A model generated the notes under the pieces. That model was not told where the DNA came from. It saw only the letters and a list, made by a program, of their open reading frames with translations, and did not search any database. This document shows, in pieces, positions 51,349-60,395 of a DNA stretch of 64,000 nt. The stretch is from JASGDC01 sp047605865 (GTDB lineage: Bacteria; Actinomycetota; Actinomycetes; Actinomycetales; Micrococcaceae): assembly GCA_047605865.1 (NCBI GenBank), contig JASGFC010000004.1, positions 1 through 64,000 on the forward strand, in the 5' to 3' direction. A program made the position numbers and the translations under genes. Each line of letters starts with the position of its first letter. The stretch's first letter is position 1.

Positions 51349-53250
51349 ATGGCTCAGCAGTTAAAGTATCGTCCAACTCCTGGAGAAATTCCAACTGCTC
51401 CTGGAGTGTATAGATTCTTCGATAGATACGGGCGCGTTATCTATGTTGGTAAAGCTAAAAATTTACGCAATAGGCTTAACTCTTATTTCTCAAATGTAGA
51501 AAAGTTGCATCCACGTACTTATGCCATGGTCACTACTGCTGTAGAAGTTACATGGACAGTAGTAAGAACTGAACGTGAAGCACTACAACTTGAATTTACC
51601 TGGATTAAAGAATTTGATCCACGTTTCAACGTAATGTTCAGAGACGATAAATCCTATCCTTATTTAGCAATGTCTTTGAAAGAAGAAGTTCCACGAGTTT
51701 TTATGACACGTGATACTAAGAAAAAAGATGTTAAATATTTTGGACCTTATGTGAAGGCTTGGGCCATTAAGGAAACGCTAGATATGCTTCTTAAAGTTTT
51801 TCCTGTTCGCACGTGCACTCAAGGTGTCTATAATCGTGCTGTTGCTAATAATAGACCTTGTTTGCTAGGTTTCATTGATAAATGTTCAGCACCTTGTGTA
51901 GGAAATATTAGCATCGAAGAGCACAAAAAATTAGTTCAACAATTTAGTCGGTTTATGTCTGGAAAAGGTAAAGACCTTATCCATGAAAAAGAAGTTGCAA
52001 TGCTTCAAGCTTCAGAAGAATTAAACTTTGAAAACGCTGCTAAATTAAGAGATCAAATTCAAGTCCTTAAAGCTGCGTTTGAAAAAACTGCAATGGTTCA
52101 ACCTTTAGATGTTGATGCAGATATTTTTGCCTTAGCTGAAGATGATCTTGAAGCTGCTGCGCAAGTCTTTTATGTTCGAGGAGGCCGAATTCGTGGTCAG
52201 CGCGGATGGGTTGTTGAAAAAACAGAAGATATTACTACCGCTGGTTTGTACAGCCAACTCTTACAACAAGCCTATGGCAGTGATAGCAGTCAAGAAATTC
52301 CTCCAAGTATCTGGTTACCGGAATTGCCAGAAGATGCAGATCTTCTCAAATCTTGGCTTAAAACATTGCGTAAAGGCAGTGTTAAGTTTTTAATACCTCA
52401 ACGCGGAGATAAAGCTCATCTTCTTGCAACTGTTGAAGAGAACGCTAAAGAAGTTTTAAGACTCCACAAGAATAAAAGAGCAGGAGATATCACCACTCGC
52501 TCTGCTGGGTTGCAAGAACTTCAAGATTTTCTAGATCTTGACGAGTCGCCACTTCGTATTGAAGGTATAGATATTTCTCATATTCAGGGTACAAACGTAG
52601 TTGCTTCACTTGTAGTTATTGAAGATGGCATAACCAAAAAGGGTGAATATCGTAAATTTAATATCACAGGTGATGCAGCAAGAGATGATACAGCTGCAAT
52701 GTACGATGTAGTTAAACGTCGGTTTAAAAACTACCTAGATAATAAAGAAAATTTTAAATATCCGCCAAATTTGTTAGTAGTAGATGGTGGAAAGCCACAA
52801 GTTGCTGTGGCTCAACAAGCCATTGATGAATTAGGTCTTACGGAAGAAATTACTGTTGTTGGTTTAGCAAAAAGACTTGAAGAAATTTGGCGAGCAAACG
52901 AAGACTACCCCTTAATTTTGCCCCGAGGTTCTCAAGCTTTGTTCATGCTCCAAAGACTTCGAGATGAAGCTCACCGTTTTGCCATTACTTTTCATCGGAA
53001 AAAGCGTGCTAAATCTATGGTTAATTCTGTTTTTGACGAATTACAAGGTATTGGTCCTACTAAACAAAGAGCACTGCTTAAGCATTTTGCTTCAGTTAAA
53101 AAGTTGAAAGCAGCCTCTTTAGAACAATTGCAAGAAGTTCATGGCATTGGCAAAGTTCAGGCTGAAAATATTTACTCACATTTCAATTCTGAAAAGGAAA
53201 CAGCTATGCTAATTGATATGGAGACTGGAGAGGTTCTAGACAATGAATAA
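51349..53250 (+). CDS. uvrC: UvrABC excinuclease subunit C
   Basis: A 633-residue dual-incision nuclease of excision repair. The N-terminal GIY-YIG domain (G-V-Y-R-F-F, V-I-Y-V-G-K-A-K-N-L-R) makes the 3' cut. The UVR motif (about 205-240) binds UvrB. The RNase H-like domain (I-E-G-I-D-I-S-H-I-Q-G, V-V-D-G-G-K-P-Q) makes the 5' cut. Two helix-hairpin-helix motifs close the protein (G-I-G-P-T-K-Q-R and H-G-I-G-K-V-Q-A). It is between uvrA and rapZ and overlaps rapZ by 8 bases. Confidence 0.98.
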   Translation: MAQQLKYRPTPGEIPTAPGVYRFFDRYGRVIYVGKAKNLRNRLNSYFSNVEKLHPRTYAMVTTAVEVTWTVVRTEREALQLEFTWIKEFDPRFNVMFRDDKSYPYLAMSLKEEVPRVFMTRDTKKKDVKYFGPYVKAWAIKETLDMLLKVFPVRTCTQGVYNRAVANNRPCLLGFIDKCSAPCVGNISIEEHKKLVQQFSRFMSGKGKDLIHEKEVAMLQASEELNFENAAKLRDQIQVLKAAFEKTAMVQPLDVDADIFALAEDDLEAAAQVFYVRGGRIRGQRGWVVEKTEDITTAGLYSQLLQQAYGSDSSQEIPPSIWLPELPEDADLLKSWLKTLRKGSVKFLIPQRGDKAHLLATVEENAKEVLRLHKNKRAGDITTRSAGLQELQDFLDLDESPLRIEGIDISHIQGTNVVASLVVIEDGITKKGEYRKFNITGDAARDDTAAMYDVVKRRFKNYLDNKENFKYPPNLLVVDGGKPQVAVAQQAIDELGLTEEITVVGLAKRLEEIWRANEDYPLILPRGSQALFMLQRLRDEAHRFAITFHRKKRAKSMVNSVFDELQGIGPTKQRALLKHFASVKKLKAASLEQLQEVHGIGKVQAENIYSHFNSEKETAMLIDMETGEVLDNE

Positions 53251-54115
53251 TCAGGAAAGTGAACTAGTAGTTATAGCTGGCATGTCTGGAGCGGGGCGCT
53301 CAACGGCTGCAAATGCTTTAGAAGATCTAGGTTGGTATGTTATTGATAACTTGCCAGTAAGGATGTTGCCACTAGTTCATCATATGGTGCGCAGCCTTCC
53401 TGAAAGTAACCAAAAACTTGCTGTTGTAGTCAGGACTACGGGTCAAAATGCTACTGGTGATATACATAAAATTCTTACTGAGCTTCGCGATGATGGAATG
53501 AATTTTACGTTGCTCTTTCTTGATGCAGATGATCCTGTTATTGTGAAACGTTATGAATTAGCGCGCAGACCACACCCATTCCAGATGGATAGTACTATTT
53601 TAGATGGTATTGAAGAAGAACGAGCACTCATGGCGCCTTTAAAAAACATGGCTGATATTCTTCTCGATACTTCTGATCTTAATGTACACCAATTATCACA
53701 AGAAACTAGAAAGTTATTTTCTGATGGTGAAGGGACTAAACTTCGTATTACTGTGATGAGTTTTGGTTTCAAAAATGGGCTTCCACTTGATGCAAATTTT
53801 GTTGCTGATGTCCGTTTCATTCCTAATCCTCATTGGATTCCTGAGCTAAGGCCTAAAACTGGTAAAGATGAAGAAGTTTGCTCTTACGTTTTGAAGCAAG
53901 ATGGTGTTGAAGAATTCCTAGATAACTATATTGCTGCGTTGCGTCCAGTGTGTGAAGGTTATTTACAAGAAAATAAAAATTTCGCAACTTTCGCTATTGG
54001 ATGTACTGGTGGAAAGCATCGATCAGTTGCAATGACTCAAGAAATTGCACAACGTTTAAGTGCAATCCCTGGCGTTATTGTAAACGTTACCCATCGAGAT
54101 CTTGGTAAAGAGTAG
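53243..54115 (+). CDS. rapZ: RapZ-family nucleotide-binding protein
   Basis: A 290-residue RapZ (YvcJ) protein. The P-loop is G-M-S-G-A-G-R-S-T with Arg at the usual Lys position, a variant I recall from actinobacterial members. D-N-L-P, a C-terminal N-P-H-W region and I-G-C-T-G-G-K-H-R-S-V are the family signatures. In E. coli RapZ adapts a small RNA to RNase E. In Gram-positives the role is less clear but it is always near yvcK and whiA. Overlaps uvrC by 8 bases, and yvcK follows after 4 bases. Confidence 0.95.
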   Translation: MNNQESELVVIAGMSGAGRSTAANALEDLGWYVIDNLPVRMLPLVHHMVRSLPESNQKLAVVVRTTGQNATGDIHKILTELRDDGMNFTLLFLDADDPVIVKRYELARRPHPFQMDSTILDGIEEERALMAPLKNMADILLDTSDLNVHQLSQETRKLFSDGEGTKLRITVMSFGFKNGLPLDANFVADVRFIPNPHWIPELRPKTGKDEEVCSYVLKQDGVEEFLDNYIAALRPVCEGYLQENKNFATFAIGCTGGKHRSVAMTQEIAQRLSAIPGVIVNVTHRDLGKE

Positions 54116-54119
54116 AACC

Positions 54120-55106
54120 ATGAGTAGTGAATTTTTACCAACAGGTCCATTACCAGTTACTTTTTCAAGTATGAATGACCAAAAGAAAGTTGTTGCCTTG
54201 GGTGGCGGGCACGGTCTGTACACTTCTTTGAAAGCCCTCAAGCTGCTCACGGAAGATTTAACAGCTCTAGTTACTGTGGCAGATGATGGTGGTAGCTCAG
54301 GGCGTATTAGACAGCAACTTCCGCATATGCTACCTCCTGGCGACTTACGCATGGCGCTTTCTGCTTTATGTGACGATACTTCTTGGGGAAAAACGTGGCG
54401 AGAAGTTATGCAATACCGATTTACCACCAATGGCGATCTTAACGGACATTCTGTGGGTAATATGTTACTTGTTGCACTGTGGGATTTAACAGGAGATCAA
54501 GTTGAAAGTTTAGAAACGGCTGCAAAGCTTTTAGAGGCAAAAGGTACTGTATTACCAATGTCACTTGAACCTTTAGACATTGAAGGTGATTTACTACTTG
54601 ACGGTGAAGTTGTTACTATTTCAGGGCAACATAACTTAGCAAAAGCCAAGGGTAAAATTCTTGACGTTAGGTTAAGCCCTCCTGAGGCAAAAATACCGCA
54701 CAAAGCCGAAGATGCATTGATGAACGCAGATTATATCGTTGTTGGGCCAGGTTCTTTATACACATCAATTTTGCCTCATTTCCTTCTGGAAAATTTGCGA
54801 ACTGTACTTGGAAAAACAGATGCAAAGCTTTGCTTTGCCCTTAATATTAACCTTTCTGATGACGAAACAGACGGCATGAAAGCTGTTGACCACTTAAAAG
54901 TTTTAGAAAACTTTGCACATGGAATCAAGTTTGACTATATAATTGTTAATAGCGAAAGCTTAGACGATAAGTCAGCCTTTGAACGTCAGGCGCAAAAGAT
55001 GGGTGCGGAAGTTATTAGTGAGAAACTAGCACATAGCCATCATCCTGAAGTACATGATCCCCTCAGGTTGGCAACGGTTTATAACGAAATTTTTAATAAA
55101 GATTAA
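54120..55106 (+). CDS. yvcK: YvcK/CofD-like gluconeogenesis-linked factor
   Basis: A 328-residue member of the YvcK/CofD-like family, which binds UDP-sugars in Gram-positives and affects carbon metabolism and cell-wall synthesis. Signatures are V-A-L-G-G-G-H-G-L-Y, T-V-A-D-D-G-G-S-S-G-R, P-G-D-L-R and V-G-P-G-S-L-Y-T-S. I use ATG 54120 (M-S-S-E-F), 4 bases after rapZ with AAAGAG upstream. An upstream GTG at 54102 lies inside rapZ and an internal ATG at 54171 is also possible. Confidence 0.94.
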   Translation: MSSEFLPTGPLPVTFSSMNDQKKVVALGGGHGLYTSLKALKLLTEDLTALVTVADDGGSSGRIRQQLPHMLPPGDLRMALSALCDDTSWGKTWREVMQYRFTTNGDLNGHSVGNMLLVALWDLTGDQVESLETAAKLLEAKGTVLPMSLEPLDIEGDLLLDGEVVTISGQHNLAKAKGKILDVRLSPPEAKIPHKAEDALMNADYIVVGPGSLYTSILPHFLLENLRTVLGKTDAKLCFALNINLSDDETDGMKAVDHLKVLENFAHGIKFDYIIVNSESLDDKSAFERQAQKMGAEVISEKLAHSHHPEVHDPLRLATVYNEIFNKD

Positions 55107-55134
55107 AAACTCACATGACGAGGGTAGGAATTTA

Positions 55135-56118
55135 ATGGCGCTAACAACCGATGTGAAAGATGAACTTGCACGAATTGAAGTTGCAAAATCATCGTGTAAA
55201 AAGGCTGAAGTTTCTTCAATGCTTCGTTTTTCAGGTGGGTTGCACATGATTTCTGGCCACATTGTTATAGAGGCTGAAATTGATCACGGCGCAACTGCTC
55301 GCCGTTTACGCCAAGATATTACGGATATTTATGGGCATGATAGCGAAGTCATTGTTGTTTCTCCGGGTGGAATTCGTAAAGGGAGCCGTTACGTTGTAAG
55401 AATTGTGCGAGAGGGAGAGTCACTTGCTCGTCAAACTGGCCTATTAGATGGTCGTGGTCGTCCAGTACGTGGTCTTCCGCCTGTTATTGTTCAAGGTTCT
55501 ACTGAAGATGCAGAATCTGTATGGCGTGGTGCTTTCCTTGCTCATGGTTCATTAACTGATCCTGGACGTTCATCTGCACTTGAAATTACTTGTCCTGGTC
55601 CTGAGTCAGCACTGGCGCTTGTGGGTATTGCAAGACGCCTTGGCATCACTGCTAAAGCTCGTGAAGTTAGAGGTGGAGATAGAGTAGTTATCCGCGACGG
55701 AGATGCTATTAGCCAAATGTTAACGCGTATGGGTGCACACGATACTGTTCTACGTTGGGAAGAAAGGCGTATTCGCCGTGAAGTGCGTGCAAATGCAAAC
55801 AGACTAGCTAATTTTGATGATGCAAATCTTCGCCGTTCAGCTCAAGCTGCTGTTGCTGCAGGTGCTAGAGTAGAGCGTGCCTTAGAAATCCTAGGTGATA
55901 GTGTTCCAGATCATTTAAAGTATGCAGGGGAGCTTCGTATTGCACACAAGCAATCTAGCCTAGATGAACTTGGGCGCCTTGCAGAACCACCTATGACAAA
56001 AGATGCTATTGCTGGTCGTATTCGTAGATTGCTAGCCATGGCCGATAAAAAAGCCCAAGAATTAGGCATTCCAGATACTGAATCTAACGTGCCTGATGAA
56101 GACGAATTATTAAGCTAA
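55135..56118 (+). CDS. whiA: Sporulation/division regulator WhiA
   Basis: A 327-residue WhiA: a degenerate LAGLIDADG-homing-endonuclease-like N-terminal domain (F-L-A-H-G-S-L-T-D-P near 140) and a C-terminal helix-turn-helix (L-D-E-L-G-R-L-A-E-P-P-M-T-K-D-A-I-A-G-R-I-R-R-L). WhiA is a transcription factor for sporulation septation genes in Streptomyces and is kept in non-sporulating Actinobacteria for division control. The ATG at 55135 (M-A-L-T-T-D-V-K-D-E-L) follows GGGTAGGA. An earlier in-frame start at 55054 lies inside yvcK. Confidence 0.96.
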   Translation: MALTTDVKDELARIEVAKSSCKKAEVSSMLRFSGGLHMISGHIVIEAEIDHGATARRLRQDITDIYGHDSEVIVVSPGGIRKGSRYVVRIVREGESLARQTGLLDGRGRPVRGLPPVIVQGSTEDAESVWRGAFLAHGSLTDPGRSSALEITCPGPESALALVGIARRLGITAKAREVRGGDRVVIRDGDAISQMLTRMGAHDTVLRWEERRIRREVRANANRLANFDDANLRRSAQAAVAAGARVERALEILGDSVPDHLKYAGELRIAHKQSSLDELGRLAEPPMTKDAIAGRIRRLLAMADKKAQELGIPDTESNVPDEDELLS

Positions 56119-56173
56119 CATTAAGTTTTAAGTGCTAGCCTTAGATTAAGGTAAAAATTTCTAGGAGGAAATC

Positions 56174-56803
56174 ATGGCAGACTATACATTACCAGAGCTA
56201 ACTTACGATTATGGAGCTCTTGAACCAAGTATTTCAGCTAAGATTATGGAGCTTCACCACGATAAGCACCACCAAGCATATGTAACAGGAGCCAACACAG
56301 CTCTAGAACAGCTAGCTGAGGCTCGTGAAAAAGAGCAACTTGATTACGTGAACAAGCTACAGAAAGACCTAGCATTTAACCTAGCAGGTCACGTTAACCA
56401 CACTGTTTTCTGGCGCAATATGTCACCAGACGGTGGAGATAAACCAACAGGAGAACTAGCATCAGCTATTGATGATCAATTCGGTTCTTTTGATGCGTTC
56501 CAAGCTCACTTCACTGCTTCAGCTTTGGGAATTCAAGGTTCAGGTTGGTCAATTCTTGCTTGGGATTCACTGGGTCAAAAGCTTATCATTGAACAACTTT
56601 ATGATCACCAAGGTAACCTAGCAACAGCTACTATTCCATTGCTTATGCTAGATATGTGGGAACACGCATTCTACCTCGATTACCAGAACGTTAAAGCAGA
56701 TTACGTAAAGGCATTCTGGAACATTGTGGACTGGGCAGATGTTCAAGATCGCTTTGAATCTGCTGTTGAAAAAACTAACGGTCTCTTACTGCCAAAGAAC
56801 TAA
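56174..56803 (+). CDS. sodA: Superoxide dismutase, manganese-type signature
   Basis: A 209-residue Fe/Mn SOD that converts superoxide to O2 and H2O2. Metal ligands are His in M-E-L-H-H-D-K-H-H, His in H-V-N-H-T-V-F-W, and Asp and His in L-D-M-W-E-H-A-F-Y-L-D-Y. Gly in N-L-A-G-H-V-N-H and Gln in D-H-Q-G-N are at the positions typical for Mn rather than Fe enzymes, though cambialistic use cannot be excluded. A perfect AGGAGG is 5 bases before the ATG. Frequent CTA Leu codons suggest a codon bias slightly different from neighbours. Ends at a strong terminator. Confidence 0.96.
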   Translation: MADYTLPELTYDYGALEPSISAKIMELHHDKHHQAYVTGANTALEQLAEAREKEQLDYVNKLQKDLAFNLAGHVNHTVFWRNMSPDGGDKPTGELASAIDDQFGSFDAFQAHFTASALGIQGSGWSILAWDSLGQKLIIEQLYDHQGNLATATIPLLMLDMWEHAFYLDYQNVKADYVKAFWNIVDWADVQDRFESAVEKTNGLLLPKN

Positions 56804-56817
56804 AAAGTTTCATCATT

Positions 56818-56851
56818 CTCGGGTGGTTTGATTACGGTCAAACCACCCGAG
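56818..56851 (+). terminator. sodA terminator
   Basis: Perfect 14-base arms (CTCGGGTGGTTTGA at 56818-56831 and its complement at 56838-56851), a 6-base loop and six T. Confidence 0.93.
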
Positions 56852-56876
56852 TTTTTTATGGCAAAATAGCCTGATA

Positions 56877-56902
56877 ACTGCTCGATAACTGGCTTGAGCA
56901 GT
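56877..56902. promoter_or_regulatory. Inverted and direct repeats in the gap promoter region
   Basis: ACTGCTC (56877-56883) and GAGCAGT (56896-56902) are perfect inverted repeats 12 bases apart. GATAACTG is directly repeated at 56873-56880 and 56884-56891. The elements overlap the presumed -35 region of gap and could be an operator. The regulator is unknown. Confidence 0.5.
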
Positions 56903-56923
56903 GTAGAATTGAAGTTGTACAGA
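56894..56923 (+). promoter_or_regulatory. Possible gap promoter
   Basis: TTGAGC (56894-56899) and TACAGA (56918-56923) are separated by 18 bases and lie upstream of an AGGAGA ribosome-binding site and the GTG at 56950. GATAAA at 56922-56927 is an alternative -10. Confidence 0.4.
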
Positions 56924-56949
56924 TAAACTCAATTCTTAGGAGAAAGACC

Positions 56950-57957
56950 GTGACTACACGCGTTGCAATTAATGGTTTTGGCCGTATTGGTCGTAACTAC
57001 TTCCGTGCTGCTCATGCAGCTGGAGCTGATATTGATATTGTTGCTATCAACGACCTCACTAGCCCAGATACTTTAGCCCACCTTCTTCAATGGGACTCAA
57101 TTCTAGGTAAATTTGACGCAGAAGTTAAACAAGATGGCGATAGCATTACTGTTGATAAAGATACATTCAAAGTATTTGCTGAAAAAGATCCAGCTGACCT
57201 TCCATGGAAAGATCTTAACGTAGATATCGTTATTGAATCTACTGGTTTCTTTACTGATGCTAATGATGCTAAAAAGCACATTGATGCAGGTGCTAAGAAA
57301 GTTTTGATTTCTGCTCCAGCTAAGAACGAAGACATCACCATCGTTATGGGTGTTAATGACAAAGACTATGATGCAAAGAAAGATACTATCATCTCTAATG
57401 CTTCTTGTACTACTAACTGTCTTGGACCTTTGGCAAAAGTTATCAATGATGAATTCGGTGTTGTAAGCGGTCTTATGACTACAGTCCACGCTTACACTGC
57501 AGACCAGAATCTACAAGATGGTCCACACTCAGATTTGCGTCGTGCTCGTGCTGCTGCTTTGAACATTGTTCCAACATCTACTGGTGCTGCTAAAGCAATT
57601 GGTCTTGTTCTTCCTGAACTTAAAGGTAAATTAGACGGATTTGCAATGCGTGTTCCAGTACCAACTGGTTCTGCTACTGATTTAACTGTTGAGCTTGAAA
57701 AAGAAGCTACAGTTGAAGAAATTAACGCTGCATATGAAAAAGCTGCGCAAGATGGTCCTTTGAAAGGCTACCTGACTTACAGTGAAGATCCACTAGTTTC
57801 AAAAGATATCACTACAGATCCAGCATCTTGTATCTTTGATTCAGGCCTAACACGTGTCGTTGGCAACCAAGCTAAAGTTGTTGGCTGGTACGACAACGAA
57901 TGGGGTTACTCAAACCGCTTAGTTGACTTGACTGAACTTGTTGGCAAAAGCCTTTAA
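56950..57957 (+). CDS. gap: Glyceraldehyde-3-phosphate dehydrogenase (type I)
   Basis: A 335-residue NAD-dependent GAPDH of glycolysis. N-terminal V-A-I-N-G-F-G-R-I-G-R-N binds the dinucleotide, S-N-A-S-C-T-T-N-C holds the catalytic Cys, H-A-Y-T-A-D-Q the catalytic His, and W-Y-D-N-E-W-G-Y-S closes the active site. The GTG start is preceded by AGGAGA. It is followed by its own terminator and then by pgk-tpiA-secG. Confidence 0.98.
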   Translation: MTTRVAINGFGRIGRNYFRAAHAAGADIDIVAINDLTSPDTLAHLLQWDSILGKFDAEVKQDGDSITVDKDTFKVFAEKDPADLPWKDLNVDIVIESTGFFTDANDAKKHIDAGAKKVLISAPAKNEDITIVMGVNDKDYDAKKDTIISNASCTTNCLGPLAKVINDEFGVVSGLMTTVHAYTADQNLQDGPHSDLRRARAAALNIVPTSTGAAKAIGLVLPELKGKLDGFAMRVPVPTGSATDLTVELEKEATVEEINAAYEKAAQDGPLKGYLTYSEDPLVSKDITTDPASCIFDSGLTRVVGNQAKVVGWYDNEWGYSNRLVDLTELVGKSL

Positions 57958-57966
57958 TGAGAATAT

Positions 57967-57990
57967 GGGTGCTACCAGCTGGTAGCACCC
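57967..57990 (+). terminator. gap terminator
   Basis: A perfect 24-base palindrome (half-site GGGTGCTACCAG), followed by six T. Folding leaves a tight loop. It separates gap from pgk, so gap mRNA can be more abundant than the pgk-tpiA-secG mRNA. Confidence 0.92.
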
Positions 57991-58035
57991 TTTTTTCTTA
58001 TTCATTAAGTTTAGATATTACATTTAAGGAAAATT

Positions 58036-59256
58036 ATGGCTGAAAAAAAACTCCGTAGCATTGATGATTTAGGCGATTTAAGCAGTAAAAAAGTTCTTCT
58101 TCGTAGTGATTTCAATGTTCCTCTAGATGGCACAACAATCACTGACGATGGTCGTATTCGTGCTTCTTTGCCAACTATTCAAAAGCTACTAGATGAAAAT
58201 GCTCAGGTTATTATTTGTGCGCATCTTGGGCGTCCTGAAGGCAAGCCAGATGCACAATATTCTCTTGCACCAGTAGCACAACGTTTAGAAGAGCTTCTTG
58301 GGAAGAAAGTAACTTTCGCTCACGATACTGTTGGTACATCTGCTCAAACAGCGATTAAGAAGATGCAAGATGGAGACATCGTGCTTCTTGAAAACTTAAG
58401 ATTCAATCCAGGAGAAGCATCTAAAGATGATGCTGAACGTGAAGCTTTTGCTCAGCAATTAGCTGAACTTGCAGATGATTACGTTTCTGACGGATTCGGT
58501 GTAGTGCACCGTAAGCAAGCTTCTGTCTATGAAATTGCAAAACTATTGCCTAGTGCAGCTGGGTTGCTTGTTCAAAAAGAAATTGAAGAACTTCGTCGTT
58601 GTACAGACAACCCACAGCAGCCTTATGTTGTAGTATTGGGTGGTTCAAAAGTTTCAGATAAACTTAAAGTTATTGAGAACTTACTACCTAAAGCTGATGC
58701 ACTACTTATTGGTGGTGGCATGAGTTTCACATTCTTGAAAGCACAAGGACATCAAGTTGGTAAATCACTCATTGAAGACGATATGGTTGATACTGCTCAG
58801 AAATTCTTGGAAGAAAGCAAACAAGGTGGGGCAAAAATCGTTTTGCCTGTTGATATCGTGATGGCATCTGAATTTAATAAGGATGCAGATTATGCTGTTG
58901 CTGACGTTGATAGCCTTGAAGACACCAAACTAGGTCCAGATGCTATGGGTCTAGATAATGGGCCAAAAACTGGAAAGAAATTTGCTACAGAAATTGCTAA
59001 AGCTAAAACAATTTTCTGGAATGGTCCTATGGGAGTTTTCGAATTCCCAAACTTCGCGAATGGTACTAAAGATGTTGCTGAAGCAATCAAAGATTCTAAT
59101 GCTTTCAGTGTTATCGGCGGTGGCGATTCAGCATCTGCTGTTCGTAACCTTGGCTTTAAAGATTCTGACTTTGGACATATCTCTACTGGTGGTGGGGCTA
59201 GCCTTGAATTGCTTGAAGGCAAAGAACTACCTGGTATTGAAGTTTTAGAAAACTAA
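58036..59256 (+). CDS. pgk: Phosphoglycerate kinase
   Basis: A 406-residue PGK converting 1,3-bisphosphoglycerate and ADP to 3-phosphoglycerate and ATP. The N-domain signature K-V-L-L-R-S-D-F-N-V-P-L and H-L-G-R-P bind the phosphoglycerate, and G-G-S-K-V-S-D-K, F-W-N-G-P-M-G-V-F-E and G-G-G-D-S bind the nucleotide. TAAGGA is upstream of the ATG. tpiA follows after 17 bases. Confidence 0.98.
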   Translation: MAEKKLRSIDDLGDLSSKKVLLRSDFNVPLDGTTITDDGRIRASLPTIQKLLDENAQVIICAHLGRPEGKPDAQYSLAPVAQRLEELLGKKVTFAHDTVGTSAQTAIKKMQDGDIVLLENLRFNPGEASKDDAEREAFAQQLAELADDYVSDGFGVVHRKQASVYEIAKLLPSAAGLLVQKEIEELRRCTDNPQQPYVVVLGGSKVSDKLKVIENLLPKADALLIGGGMSFTFLKAQGHQVGKSLIEDDMVDTAQKFLEESKQGGAKIVLPVDIVMASEFNKDADYAVADVDSLEDTKLGPDAMGLDNGPKTGKKFATEIAKAKTIFWNGPMGVFEFPNFANGTKDVAEAIKDSNAFSVIGGGDSASAVRNLGFKDSDFGHISTGGGASLELLEGKELPGIEVLEN

Positions 59257-59273
59257 GAAAGGACATAAAACAT

Positions 59274-60053
59274 ATGTCACGTATCCCTCTTGTTGCCGGT
59301 AACTGGAAGATGAACCTCAACCACGAAGACGCAACAAACTTTTATCAAAAACTAACTGAAGAGATGGCTCAAGCTAAGCTAGATGCTAAGAATCCTGAAG
59401 TAGTTATTTTCCCTCCTTTTACAGACCTACGTTCACTACAGGTTATCTCTGGTGATCAAGAAGTACAGCCTCAGTACGGTGGGCAAGATGTTTCAGCTTA
59501 TGAAAGTGGAGCATACACGGGAGAAATTTCACCTGACTTTTTAACTAAACTTGGCTGTACATACACGCTAGTAGGGCATAGTGAGCGCCGTACTTTACAT
59601 GGTGAAACTGATGCTGACGCACTTGCAAAAACAAAGTCTGCAATAAAAGCTGGCTTGACTGTTATGTTGTGTGTTGGTGAACCATTAGAAGAACGAAAAG
59701 CAGGTACTCAGGTTCAATACACTCTTGCACAGGTTAAGGCTGTAGTTTCAGAACTTTCAGCAGACGAACTTGAAAAATTTGTTATTGCTTATGAACCTGT
59801 TTGGGCCATTGGTACTGGTGAAGTAGCAACAGCTCAAGATGCTCAAGATATGGCAGCAGCGATTAGAGAAGACTTGGCAAAGTTGCACGATGCTAACACT
59901 GCTGATGCTATGCGTATTCTTTACGGTGGTTCAGTTAAAGGTTCTAATGCCGCTGAGATTATTGGACAAAAAGATGTTGACGGAGCACTTGTTGGTGGAG
60001 CTAGCCTAGATGCAGATGATTTTGTTAAAATTATCCAAGGTGCTTCTAGCTAA
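59274..60053 (+). CDS. tpiA: Triosephosphate isomerase
   Basis: A 259-residue TIM barrel interconverting dihydroxyacetone phosphate and glyceraldehyde-3-phosphate. Catalytic residues are Lys in G-N-W-K-M-N, His in G-H-S-E-R-R and Glu in A-Y-E-P-V-W-A-I-G-T-G. The phosphate loop is Y-G-G-S-V-K. AAAGGA precedes the ATG. It lies between pgk and secG. Confidence 0.98.
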   Translation: MSRIPLVAGNWKMNLNHEDATNFYQKLTEEMAQAKLDAKNPEVVIFPPFTDLRSLQVISGDQEVQPQYGGQDVSAYESGAYTGEISPDFLTKLGCTYTLVGHSERRTLHGETDADALAKTKSAIKAGLTVMLCVGEPLEERKAGTQVQYTLAQVKAVVSELSADELEKFVIAYEPVWAIGTGEVATAQDAQDMAAAIREDLAKLHDANTADAMRILYGGSVKGSNAAEIIGQKDVDGALVGGASLDADDFVKIIQGASS

Positions 60054-60061
60054 GGAAATTT

Positions 60062-60316
60062 ATGAGTCTTGACATTATCAAAACTATTCTTCAGGTCACG
60101 CTTCTGATTATCAGCATTATCTTGACCTTGTTTGTACTATTACATAAGGGTCAAGGTGGTGGCTTATCAGATATGTTCGGTGGAGGAGTAACCTCTAACC
60201 TGAATGCTTCTGGTGTTGCTATGCGTAACTTGAATCGTATTACTGTCATCCTAGGTATTATTTGGATTGCAGTAGTTATAGCACTTGGTATTATTATGAG
60301 AGTGCAAGGCAGTTAA
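60062..60316 (+). CDS. secG: Preprotein translocase subunit SecG
   Basis: An 84-residue SecG with two membrane segments (about 8-26 and 60-80) and the cytoplasmic loop H-K-G-Q-G-G-G-L-S-D-M-F-G-G-G, which is diagnostic. It is an accessory subunit of the SecYEG channel. It begins 8 bases after tpiA with AAGGA as ribosome-binding site, in the conserved actinobacterial order. Confidence 0.96.
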   Translation: MSLDIIKTILQVTLLIISIILTLFVLLHKGQGGGLSDMFGGGVTSNLNASGVAMRNLNRITVILGIIWIAVVIALGIIMRVQGS

Positions 60317-60335
60317 AAAAGCCTAGAATTATGAT

Positions 60336-60370
60336 GAAAGTGCCCTCACAGTTTCTGTGAGGGCACTTTC
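60336..60370. terminator. Hairpin between secG and the convergent surface-protein gene
   Basis: Perfect 16-base arms (GAAAGTGCCCTCACAG at 60336-60351 and its complement at 60355-60370) and a 3-base loop. There is no long T-run on either side, but its place between convergent gene ends supports a bidirectional terminator. Confidence 0.8.
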
Positions 60371-60395
60371 CATCATGTTTAAAGCACATCAAATT

